A stretch of 8,116 nucleotides of DNA from Bacteroidota bacterium (GTDB lineage Bacteria > Bacteroidota > Bacteroidia > Cytophagales > Cyclobacteriaceae): positions 1 to 8,116 of the forward strand of contig QGUY01000181.1 in assembly GCA_003242315.1 (NCBI GenBank), read 5' to 3'. Position 1 is the first letter of the stretch. Each line of letters starts with the position of its first letter. The translations under genes were made by a program, and so were the position numbers. Below are positions 1 to 6,083 of this stretch, one piece after another. Under the pieces are notes generated by a model. It saw only the letters and a list, made by a program, of their open reading frames with translations. It ran no database searches and was not told the origin of the DNA.

Positions 1-129
1 ACTTGGCACTGCTTTAAGGTTGAACATCTAAAAGTGAAAAATCCCTCTGTCGCTTTTTCTCCTGGTTGATATCCGGGATATACCGCAACGCAGTATTCCC
101 TACATTCTGTTCAAGCTCCAAGAGATTTT

Positions 130-204
130 AAAGGGGTGAGGTGATATCTATGTGAGAACATGCTTCAAGAGCTGTTTAGGCACTTATACCACTCTCACCC
201 CTTT
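130..204. repeat. long imperfect hairpin, possible palindromic element or structured RNA
   Basis: The arms AAAGGGGTGAG (130-140) and CTCACCCCTTT (194-204) are perfect reverse complements over 11 bp. The pairing continues inward as GTGATAT (141-147) against ATACCAC (186-192), with one mismatch (A144 with C189) and one bulged base (T193). The stem therefore has about 17 pairs and encloses a 38-nt loop. No run of T follows on either strand as in an intrinsic terminator, and there is no tRNA T-arm or other tRNA signature, although the paired core is near tRNA length. It could be a palindromic intergenic repeat, a small structured RNA, or part of the 3' untranslated region of the leftward regulator gene. 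The pairing is seen directly; the role is unknown. Confidence 0.45.
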
Positions 205-284
205 TCACTTTCCTGGTTAAATTTACGGGAACTGTTCACCTCCAGAAAAGAGGGACGTTCGACTACGACGCTAACATAGGAGGT

Positions 285-330
285 CACATAGTCCTTCGAC
301 AAGCTCAGGAACCGCACATAGGGCACATAG
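285..330. repeat. dispersed-repeat-like motif with flanking CACATAG copies
   Basis: Positions 293-310 read CCTTCGACAAGCTCAGGA. I recognise this as a motif that recurs between genes in many unrelated bacterial genomes, but that is memory and not a search. Around it CACATAG occurs three times: once just before (285-291) and twice after (315-321 and 324-330), the last two only 2 nt apart. The motif has only weak internal symmetry (CCT and AGG at its ends). Its function is not known to me. Confidence 0.4.
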
Positions 331-350
331 AGCTGATCAGGAATTGCCGT

Positions 351-1325
351 TCACGATGCACGATGACTGTACTTCACCTTATACTGCAACGGCGACATGC
401 CGGTGATTTTCTTAAAGGTAGTGCGAAACGCTTTGGTGTCAGTGTAACCTACTTTATACATCACTTCGTTGACGTTTTCGCGCGAGGTTTCGAGCCTCAT
501 CTTCGCGGCTTCGATCTTTACGCGCTGGATATACTCAACCACAGTGTTGGACGTAGCCTTTTTGAAGCGGCGTTCCAGGTTTCTTCGGCCAAGCGCGAGC
601 ATAGACGCGAGTTGATCGACAGTGATCTTTTCCTGGAAGTTCTTCTCGATAAATTCCTGTGCTTTAAGAACCGTTTCATCTTCGTGGTCCTTCTGACCTT
701 TGAATATGATGAAGGGCGACTGACTTTGCCGGTCGATATCAATTTGGAATACCTTGGCGCATGCAATAGCAAGATCCCGGCTGGCGTACTTCTCTATTAA
801 ATAAAGAATGAGATTCAAATAAGAAAATGCTCCCCCGCTCGAGTATAGACCGTTCTCATCGGTAATAATCTTCTCCACCACCAGGTTTACATCTGGATAC
901 ATGGCGCGGAATTGATCGGCAAACATCCAGTGGGTGGCGCACTTCCGGCCGTTTAATAGTCCGGTAGCCGCGAGCAGGAAAGCGCCGACACAGAGGCTGG
1001 CCACCTCCGCGCCGTTCTTGTATTGCTGTATGATCCACGGTATATACCCACTGTTCAATTCAACGGCACGCTTCAGGTCTCCGTCCACGGCAGGCACAAT
1101 GATGAGGTCCGTCCGGTCGACCTCACCGATCAGGCGGTCGGGCCTCACCGTATATTTCCCGTTGTTCAGACTTGTATCTGGATGAAGGCCAACGAGTTCC
1201 ACGGTGAATATCGGCTCGCGGGACTGGCTGGCGAGGAAATCATTCACACAACTGAACAGCTGGCGTGGACCTTCAACGTTTCCCAAAAGGGCGCCTTCCG
1301 GCACGAGGATCGAAATGTGTTTCAT
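351..1325 (-). CDS. GlxA-family transcriptional regulator (DJ-1/PfpI domain + AraC helix-turn-helix)
   Basis: This 324-residue protein has the two-part build of GlxA-type regulators. Residues 1-185 form a DJ-1/PfpI-like domain, including the strand-elbow motif SLCVGAF with Cys112 at the nucleophile position, followed by the family-typical GLLNGRKCATHW. Residues 215-320 form an AraC/XylS DNA-binding domain with two helix-turn-helix units: one around 232-256 (ITVDQLASMLALGRRNLERRF) and one around 284-306 (NEVMYKVGYTDTKAFRTTF), then the usual GMSPLQYK. It should be a cytoplasmic DNA-binding activator or repressor; the DJ-1-like part is generally taken as a ligand-sensing or dimerising domain, not an enzyme. 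The length is normal for the family and the ATG at 1323-1325 fits it. It is transcribed leftward from a good Bacteroidota promoter (1393-1424) and diverges from the hydrolase gene, which makes that gene and its own promoter plausible targets. The effector cannot be read from the sequence. Confidence 0.93.
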   Translation of the reverse strand: MKHISILVPEGALLGNVEGPRQLFSCVNDFLASQSREPIFTVELVGLHPDTSLNNGKYTVRPDRLIGEVDRTDLIIVPAVDGDLKRAVELNSGYIPWIIQQYKNGAEVASLCVGAFLLAATGLLNGRKCATHWMFADQFRAMYPDVNLVVEKIITDENGLYSSGGAFSYLNLILYLIEKYASRDLAIACAKVFQIDIDRQSQSPFIIFKGQKDHEDETVLKAQEFIEKNFQEKITVDQLASMLALGRRNLERRFKKATSNTVVEYIQRVKIEAAKMRLETSRENVNEVMYKVGYTDTKAFRTTFKKITGMSPLQYKVKYSHRAS

Positions 1326-1392
1326 ATGCTCGATTTTGTTCTGTCTAAATGCATTTGCCTGAAAGCCAACTCGATCGGGGATGTACCCCGAC

Positions 1393-1424
1393 CAAAAGTA
1401 ACGAACCCTGATGTCGCGATCAAC
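1393..1424 (-). promoter_or_regulatory. predicted Bacteroidota-type promoter of the GlxA-type regulator gene
   Basis: Read on the minus strand, TACTTTTG (1400-1393) matches the Bacteroidota -7 consensus TAnnTTTG exactly. GTTG (1424-1421) stands where the -33 TTTG box is expected, with a 20-nt spacer inside the usual 19-21. Transcription would begin near 1386, giving a leader of about 60 nt before the ATG at 1325. The consensus is established for Bacteroidota primary sigma factors; use of this site is inferred. Confidence 0.55.
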
Positions 1425-1505
1425 CCCTCAAATTGCCGTATTTACCCCTCCCGGATGGTCAAAATACTCTGGTAATATTGTGTGAAGGACGCTTCCGCGA
1501 CCAAT

Positions 1506-1511
1506 GGAGGG
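1506..1511 (+). promoter_or_regulatory. ribosome binding site that favours the start at 1519
   Basis: GGAGGG lies 7 nt before the ATG at 1519 and would be an ideal Shine-Dalgarno site for it. The other in-frame ATG, at 1504, overlaps this purine run and has nothing comparable upstream. Starting at 1519 also gives MAIPVLFIHSGG, where the protein begins directly with the first beta strand of the hydrolase fold. Many Bacteroidota genes do not depend on this signal, so this supports the choice without proving it. Confidence 0.55.
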
Positions 1512-1518
1512 CAGAGCC

Positions 1519-2109
1519 ATGGCAATACCGGTACTCTTTATTCACAGCGGTGGCCCGCAAGGGCCTCACGAAGGCAGTGACGATCTTGTTAAGTACCTCC
1601 GCCGGGGACTGCGGGCGGACCACGTCATATTGTACCCCCGCATGCCTGAACCCGAAAATCCTGAATATGAACTGTGGAAGCTTACCCTCGACCGCGAACT
1701 CTCCGCGCTCGACGATGAGGTCATATTGATCGGCCATTCACTGGGCGCCTCGGTTTTGCTCAAGTTTTTGTCGGAAGAAGAATGTGAAAAAAACATCATC
1801 GGATTGTTTCTGGTCGCGCCGCCTTTCTTCGGCGCACCAGGGTGGGAAGTTGACGAATACCTTTTGAGACCGGACTTTGAGTCAAAACTCCGGCAAATCC
1901 CTAATATCTACCTCTATCACAGTCGCAATGACAACGTTGTCCCGTTTAACCATCTCGTGGAGTTCGCCGACAAACTACCATACGCTGTGAGCCGTGTGTT
2001 TGAAAACCGTGGACATCTCTTCACGGCAGGACTTCCAGAACTTGTTGACGATATCAGGAATCTTTCCAGCCATAATATTCGTAACAATAAACTCGGAGCC
2101 GCTAATTGA
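1519..2109 (+). CDS. RBBP9/YdeN-type alpha/beta serine hydrolase
   Basis: This 196-residue protein has the features of small alpha/beta hydrolases of the RBBP9/YdeN group (Ser_hydrolase family). An N-terminal strand is followed by HSGGPQGPHEGSDDL, an oxyanion-region sequence. The nucleophile elbow GHSLGAS places Ser74 as the catalytic serine. YHSRNDNVVP supplies Asp138 and NRGHLF supplies His166, so the catalytic triad is complete in the usual order. APPFFGAPGW after the nucleophile is also typical. There is no signal peptide or membrane segment, so it should act in the cytoplasm on an ester, thioester or amide substrate that is not known. The size matches the family. It diverges from the GlxA-type regulator, and the HMA-like gene follows after 20 nt, probably on the same transcript. 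I found no convincing promoter; TAATATTG at 1473-1480 is one base off the -7 consensus but has no -33 box. Confidence 0.88.
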   Translation: MAIPVLFIHSGGPQGPHEGSDDLVKYLRRGLRADHVILYPRMPEPENPEYELWKLTLDRELSALDDEVILIGHSLGASVLLKFLSEEECEKNIIGLFLVAPPFFGAPGWEVDEYLLRPDFESKLRQIPNIYLYHSRNDNVVPFNHLVEFADKLPYAVSRVFENRGHLFTAGLPELVDDIRNLSSHNIRNNKLGAAN

Positions 2110-2129
2110 GAACCTAAATCAAATTCACG

Positions 2130-2390
2130 ATGGTTGAAGTATTCAAGACGGATGTGTGCGACCGACGTTATGCTGAATTATTGGTTAAAGAAATCTGCTC
2201 CGTGTGCACCGGATACTCTGCAAGCTTTGACTTGGATGACTGTGATCGCATCCTGCGCGTGATCAGTCCTTACGGTGAGGTCGACGCTGCGCGCGTTATC
2301 CAATTAATCGAACAATTCGGATTTTCCGCACAGGTGCTCGACGATGAGGTTACGCCAGATCCCGCTCGCAGAATCGGTGCACAATCGTGA
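2130..2390 (+). CDS. small HMA-like (ferredoxin-fold) protein
   Basis: This is an 86-residue cytoplasmic protein. The pattern of a beta strand (VEVFKTDV), a helix (AELLVKEICSV), two strands (SASFDLDDCDRILRVISP), a second helix (DAARVIQLIEQFG) and a final strand (FSAQVL) is the beta-alpha-beta-beta-alpha-beta layout of heavy-metal-associated domains. The usual CxxC loop between the first strand and helix is absent. The cysteines are Cys10, Cys23, Cys26 and Cys38; Cys23 and Cys26 form a CSVC pair, but at the end of helix 1, not in the normal metal loop. I know similar small proteins from Bacteroidota with no assigned function, so metal binding should not be assumed. It starts 20 nt after the hydrolase stop and is probably co-transcribed with it. 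The last 12 residues look unstructured. Confidence 0.7.
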   Translation: MVEVFKTDVCDRRYAELLVKEICSVCTGYSASFDLDDCDRILRVISPYGEVDAARVIQLIEQFGFSAQVLDDEVTPDPARRIGAQS

Positions 2391-2409
2391 GCAATGGCCT
2401 ACGACTTTA

Positions 2410-2431
2410 ATCACTTTTTGATCACTTTTTG
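2410..2431 (+). repeat. perfect 11-bp tandem duplication
   Basis: ATCACTTTTTG occurs twice back to back (2410-2420 and 2421-2431) in the 139-nt gap between the HMA-like gene and the SRPBCC gene. The period is close to one helical turn, which would suit two adjacent copies of a regulator half-site. It may equally be a slippage product. It lies about 100 nt before the SRPBCC start and about 70 nt before a candidate -7 box. Confidence 0.5.
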
Positions 2432-2499
2432 TTTTCGCCTTGTCGCAATGACCCCCGTAAATGACGTGTTCACCACCCGCAGAAGGGATTCTGCTGTCT

Positions 2500-2507
2500 T
2501 AATTTTG
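2500..2507 (+). promoter_or_regulatory. candidate -7 box before the SRPBCC-DoxX-cyclase group
   Basis: TAATTTTG fits the Bacteroidota TAnnTTTG element exactly and ends 22 nt before the ATG at 2530. No TTTG or TTG stands 19-21 nt upstream, so only half of the promoter is recognisable. The 139-nt gap here is the longest between rightward genes up to this point, which suits a new transcription start. Confidence 0.35.
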
Positions 2508-2529
2508 AAAGCAACAAAAGCACCTTTCC

Positions 2530-3075
2530 ATGGACATTATACTGACTGTCGTCACCATCGTCGCGGTTCTTCTGGCACTTATTCTGATCCTGGCGGCATT
2601 TATCAGTCGCGATTATGTGATCCGCAGAGCGATACATATCAATGCTCCACGCGAAGAAGTTTTTGATTTCATCCGTCACCTGAGGAATCAGGAATTGTAC
2701 AGCAAGTGGGTGATGGCCGATCCGGATATGGAACGGACCTTTTTTGGAACCGATGGCACACCCGGTTTTGTGTACGCGTGGGTAGGAGATGACAAGGCAG
2801 GAAAGGGTGAACAGGAAATTATGGCAATTCGGGAAAACGAGAGCATCGAAATCGAAGTTCGATTTGAACGACCTTTCAAGGGTATTGCCGCTGTCAACAT
2901 GACAACTACTGATACCCCGCAGGGTCGTACCCGAGTCAGCTGGTCGATGGCTGGAAGAAATCCTTATCCTCTTAATGCGTTGCATCTATTGTTTCGCGGT
3001 GCGCTCGGCAGAGATATGGAAACAAGTCTTGAAAACCTGCGCGGGATTTTAGAAAAAATACCAGCAGGGCGCTAA
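2530..3075 (+). CDS. SRPBCC (START-like) family protein with N-terminal membrane anchor
   Basis: This 181-residue protein opens with a strongly hydrophobic stretch (residues 3-25), most likely a single membrane anchor. An SRPBCC domain follows. It starts with the family's first strand and helix (IRRAIHINAPREEVFDFIRHLRNQELYSKWV, residues 31-61), continues with strands around 70-115 and a TRVSWSMAG strand near 134-142, and ends with the long C-terminal helix (FRGALGRDMETSLENLRGIL). SRPBCC domains enclose a deep pocket for hydrophobic ligands; the ligand here is unknown. Its stop codon is followed directly by the ATG of the DoxX gene with no gap, which implies translational coupling. A soluble version with an uncleaved signal-like segment is the alternative reading of the N-terminus. 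Confidence 0.85.
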   Translation: MDIILTVVTIVAVLLALILILAAFISRDYVIRRAIHINAPREEVFDFIRHLRNQELYSKWVMADPDMERTFFGTDGTPGFVYAWVGDDKAGKGEQEIMAIRENESIEIEVRFERPFKGIAAVNMTTTDTPQGRTRVSWSMAGRNPYPLNALHLLFRGALGRDMETSLENLRGILEKIPAGR

Positions 3076-3507
3076 ATGATCAATCACCACAAACCTAATT
3101 CTATGAACACTGTAGCCAATGCCAAAACGCGCCGACCTTGGGGTAGTTATGTTCTCAGTGGACTCGCGATCGTGTTTCTTCTGTTTGACAGTATCATTAA
3201 AGTACTGAAGATGGACATTGCCGTTCAAGGTAGCGTTGAACTTGGCTACCCCGAAAGCACCGTTGTGGGTATTGGCGTCACGGCGCTCATTTGTACGATT
3301 CTTTATGCAGTCCCGGCAACATCGGTACTCGGCGCAATACTTCTCACGGGTTATTTTGGCGGTGCAATTGCCACGCATGTGCGTCTGGGAAATCCGTTGT
3401 TCTCGCACATCCTCTTTCCTGTGTACCTTGGCATTATGGTCTGGGGTGGATTGTATCTTCGCAATCAGTCGTTGCGACTCCTGATACCTTTGCACCGTGA
3501 CCGATAA
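3076..3507 (+). CDS. DoxX-family integral membrane protein
   Basis: This protein of 143 residues (134 if it starts at the ATG at 3103) has four hydrophobic segments: about 23-43, 63-80, 83-101 and 112-128. The sequence closely follows the DoxX-like family of Bacteroidota and Proteobacteria: GLAIVFLLFDSIIKVLK in helix 1, LGYPES after it, TGYFGGAIATHVR in the third segment, and HILFPVYLGIMVWGGLYLR in the last. Family members are inner-membrane proteins, some linked to quinone or sulfur redox chemistry, but most have no proven role. The ATG at 3076 touches the upstream stop codon. The residues before Met10 do not resemble the family, so 3103 may be the true start. The cyclase gene follows after 19 nt. 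The gene appears intact. Confidence 0.87.
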   Translation: MINHHKPNSMNTVANAKTRRPWGSYVLSGLAIVFLLFDSIIKVLKMDIAVQGSVELGYPESTVVGIGVTALICTILYAVPATSVLGAILLTGYFGGAIATHVRLGNPLFSHILFPVYLGIMVWGGLYLRNQSLRLLIPLHRDR

Positions 3508-3526
3508 GTCAATCGACTAAAGAAAG

Positions 3527-4345
3527 ATGAAACCACTGGTAATGACACGAACAGCGCAAATACGGTTGGGCCAGCTACTCATGATCCTGGTAGCATGGAT
3601 GCTGTTCGGAGTGCTCATGACCGTATACGATCACCTGGTCGTTCACTCCGGAAATTCGCTGGGTGCGTCGGAAGGTTACTCTTTCTGGTTTTCACTTGCC
3701 ATGAACACCGGTTCGGCGTTGATAGGAGCCCTGCTTGGTGGAAGCATGATGGTGTTTTACATCAACGTAAAGTATCGCGATAAACCATATGGTCAGACGA
3801 TCCTGGCTGTTGCCGTGGGATATGCTGCCGTGATCGGCTTCATCGTTCTCATTCTTGCCGCTGTTTTCGTTCCGCTTCGCACGGGTAAACCTCTGTCTGA
3901 TCCAGTAACACAAGAAGCACTCCGGCAATTCCTTTCTGATGCGACACGAATAAAAAACATAATGACGTGGTCCGTTGTCGTGGCATTCACACAGCTCGTG
4001 CTTCAGGTCAACAACAAATTTGGTCAGGGAAACTTCATCAACATCATCCGTGGAAAATATCAGATTCCGAAACAGGAGAAACGCGTCTTCATGTTTCTCG
4101 ACATTAACAGCTCGACCACAATCGCCGAACGATTGGATGACGAGCGCTATCACATGTTGTTAAAGGATTTCTTTGCAGATATCACAAATCCTATTCTCGA
4201 TAATCGCGGGCAGATCTACCAATACGTAGGTGACGAAGTGGTTATTGCCTGGAATTACTCCGATACAACAAACTTTAAAGCCTTTGCAACATTTCCGAAA
4301 GGGTCTCGCGAAACTTATCCGCCTGTTTTTCCGATTCATCGGTGA
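3527..4345 (+). CDS. membrane-anchored class III adenylate/guanylate cyclase, C-terminally truncated
   Basis: Four predicted membrane helices (residues 14-34, 54-79, 90-115 and 145-163) are followed by the start of a class III nucleotidyl cyclase catalytic domain. FMFLDINSSTTIAERL carries Asp192 and YQYVGDEVVIAW carries Asp236, the two metal-binding aspartates of the family. Resemblance fades after about residue 255 and the frame ends at 272 with FPKGSRETYPPVFPIHR, which does not look like a cyclase. The second half of the domain is missing, including the region that normally contributes the Asn/Arg transition-state residues, so I expect no cyclase activity. An intact relative of this architecture should be about 80-110 residues longer. 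The other two frames after 4300 do not restore the missing part, so a deletion fits better than a single frameshift. It is probably a pseudogene at the 3' end of the SRPBCC-DoxX transcript and sits next to another decayed gene. Confidence 0.8.
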   Translation: MKPLVMTRTAQIRLGQLLMILVAWMLFGVLMTVYDHLVVHSGNSLGASEGYSFWFSLAMNTGSALIGALLGGSMMVFYINVKYRDKPYGQTILAVAVGYAAVIGFIVLILAAVFVPLRTGKPLSDPVTQEALRQFLSDATRIKNIMTWSVVVAFTQLVLQVNNKFGQGNFINIIRGKYQIPKQEKRVFMFLDINSSTTIAERLDDERYHMLLKDFFADITNPILDNRGQIYQYVGDEVVIAWNYSDTTNFKAFATFPKGSRETYPPVFPIHR

Positions 4346-4372
4346 TGATCTCCAACGACTAGATACATCACC

Positions 4373-4966
4373 ATGCAACAATCACTACGATTATTCTTCT
4401 TTTCCTCTTTCATTCTTTTACTGACAATTCTCATACTGACGCCGGCGGTGACGTGGGCGTAGGCATCGATTCAGGGCACTGTCAAAGGCGTCGATGGTCA
4501 AGGCGTCTCCTTTGTTCATATAGTGCTTCGGCAGGTGCAGGATTCATCGCTGGTTTCAGGGACCATGACTGGAGCAGACGGGGCGTTTACATTGCCCGTA
4601 AAGCCTGGTCAGTTTCTCCTTAACGTATCCATGACCGGGTATCGGCCAGAATACTTCCTCATAAACGTCGACGCCGGTCAGGGAGAACTACTTTTGGGCG
4701 ACCTATACCTCAAAGAGGACGTCTCCGAACTCAGCGCGGTGGAAGTTACCGCACTGAAGCCACGGGTTGAAAAGCTGGTCGACCGCACCGTTGTAAACGT
4801 CGCCAACAGCGTTGCAGCCACCGGTATGAGTGCCCTCACAATCCTCGAACGAAGCCCTGGAATTATCGTCAACCGGCAAACTGGCGTGGTGAGTATGAAT
4901 GGTCGTGCCGGGGTACAGGTCATGATTAATGGAAAGCCAAGGTGGCGATCATCAGGTCAATACTGA
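4373..4966 (+). pseudogene. receptor remnant 1: signal peptide, amber codon, regulatory domain and start of plug
   Basis: From ATG 4373 the frame reads MQQSLRLF, a hydrophobic core of about 17 residues and LTPAVTWA, a good secretion signal, then TAG at codon 30 (4460-4462). It continues in the same frame with ASIQGTVKGVDGQGVSF, so the stop stands where relatives have Gln after the cleavage site; CAG to TAG is one transition. The next in-frame ATG (4523) would give a 147-residue fragment without a secretion signal. The regulatory sandwich covers codons 32 to about 120, and the plug begins near codon 150 and stops matching after VMINGKP (to about 4940). The final codons WRSSGQY before TGA at 4964-4966 are out-of-frame reading beyond the deletion junction. 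Confidence 0.8.
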
Positions 4967-6083
4967 CATGAACATTTGGGAAGTAAACACTTGGCAAAGT
5001 GGTACCGCCAGCCTGGGCATTCATCATAGCCTTACAGAAAATCAGGATATCAGTTTTTCCTTTGACTACCTGCGCTACGACAACGATAATCCATCCTCTT
5101 ATCACAATACAACGAGGGAGGACGGTGCTGAAGACATTATCCTGGTGTCGAAGGTCACACCCATCAGTTTTCGTGTTGCAAGCTTTGATTACATTAACAT
5201 GCTATTACCGGGATTTACGATGGAAGCGGGAGGGAAGGTTACCCTTTCCCGCTTCACCAATACCGTTCGTGTCGAGCAACCTCTTTCAGATGATACCGGT
5301 TTGAATGCAGCAACCCTTGATGAAAACATTTTCGCTGGCTACGGTTCCTTCCAATGGGAACTGCTGATGGGCTGGCAGATGCGCGGTGGACTTCGCTATG
5401 AGCATACAGACAGCTACCTGACAAGTCCCTCCGAGGGAGTACTGGTGGATCGCAAATTTGGAAACCTGTTTCCGAATCTCACGGTGACGCGTGCATTTGG
5501 CATAACAAGCAAAGCTCAGCTTGCCTATAGCCGGCGCATCACGCGTCCCACCTTCAACGACATGGCGCCATTTGTGTTCTATATCGGCCCCACCACGTTT
5601 GTATCAGGAAACTTGTCGCTTCGTCCATCGGTCACCGATGCGGTCGAAGCGAGTCTTCAATGGGGAGACCTCTGGCTTGCGGTGCGATATAATAACGTCA
5701 GCGACGAGATTGCACAGTTTCAACCGTTTTACGATCAAGAACAGGGAGCGTTGGTCATTCATTCCGATAATATGACGATCAGCCGCGCAATCGGCGTGAG
5801 TGTTAGTACGCCCTGGCGACCCTGGTCGTGGTGGGAGGCGCAGATCGATGCTTCAGTGTACCGGCATTGGTATGAGATTGATTATGTGGGGAGAACGGTA
5901 CGTCGCAACATGAATCGCGTTGAGGTGACGATGACGAACATCTATTTGCTGCCCTCTGATTTTTCCATCGAACTATCAGGAACTTATCAATCCACCATGC
6001 CGATGGGCCTGTCGCATTCAGACCGCGTACGCAACTCAACTTTGGCGTTAAGAAGCAGATGGGAAAGAGTACGCTCGCTATGA
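4929..6083 (+). pseudogene. receptor remnant 2: beta-barrel part
   Basis: This 384-codon frame carries most of the barrel. Recognisable stretches include LTENQDISFSFDYLRYDND, GGLRYEHTDSYL, AYSRRITRPTFNDMAPFVF, SGNLSLRPSVTDAV and IELSGTYQSTMP, all typical of OMP_b-brl_3 receptors. The ATG at 4929 is accidental: it lies inside the preceding frame, over VMINGKP, and the real barrel sequence begins near 4945. The frame is correct to about 6029 (SHSDRV), then runs into NSTLALRSRWERVRSL, which is out-of-frame reading of the sequence carried by the third remnant. With no signal peptide or plug of its own, it could not give an outer-membrane protein. A gene finder will probably call it as a separate gene. 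Confidence 0.8.

Larger units (their letters stand above)
1..350. other. non-coding left end of the window
   Basis: I find no gene in this stretch. The only frame open from the left edge on the plus strand ends after 22 codons, with no recognisable protein sequence. The region holds the hairpin at 130-204, a dispersed-repeat-like motif at 293-310, and three copies of CACATAG (285-291, 315-321, 324-330). A short segment beginning TCCTGGTT occurs twice (from 60 and from 211). It lies downstream of the leftward GlxA-type regulator, so it may include that gene's 3' untranslated region. No clear intrinsic terminator for that gene is visible. Confidence 0.5.

Noticed and set aside
130..204. tRNA gene
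   Set aside because: The stem length and overall size are suggestive, but there is no T-arm consensus, no plausible anticodon arm and no CCA context.
31..211. 10-bp inverted pair AAAGTGAAAA (31-40) and TTTTCACTTT (202-211)
   Set aside because: Short, A/T-rich and 161 nt apart, with no extension on either side; probably chance.
363..800. 145-codon open frame on the plus strand
   Set aside because: It lies antisense to the well-supported regulator gene, and its translation resembles no family; codon structure of the real gene explains the open frame.
1023..1475. 150-codon plus-strand frame across the regulator start and the intergenic region
   Set aside because: Most of it is antisense to the regulator's N-terminal domain and it would cover the regulator's promoter; no recognisable protein features.
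2470..2985. 171-codon minus-strand frame
   Set aside because: Antisense to the SRPBCC gene, whose domain pattern and tight spacing to the DoxX gene are convincing.
3049..3495. 148-codon minus-strand frame
   Set aside because: Shadow of the DoxX gene; the plus-strand product matches a known membrane family closely.
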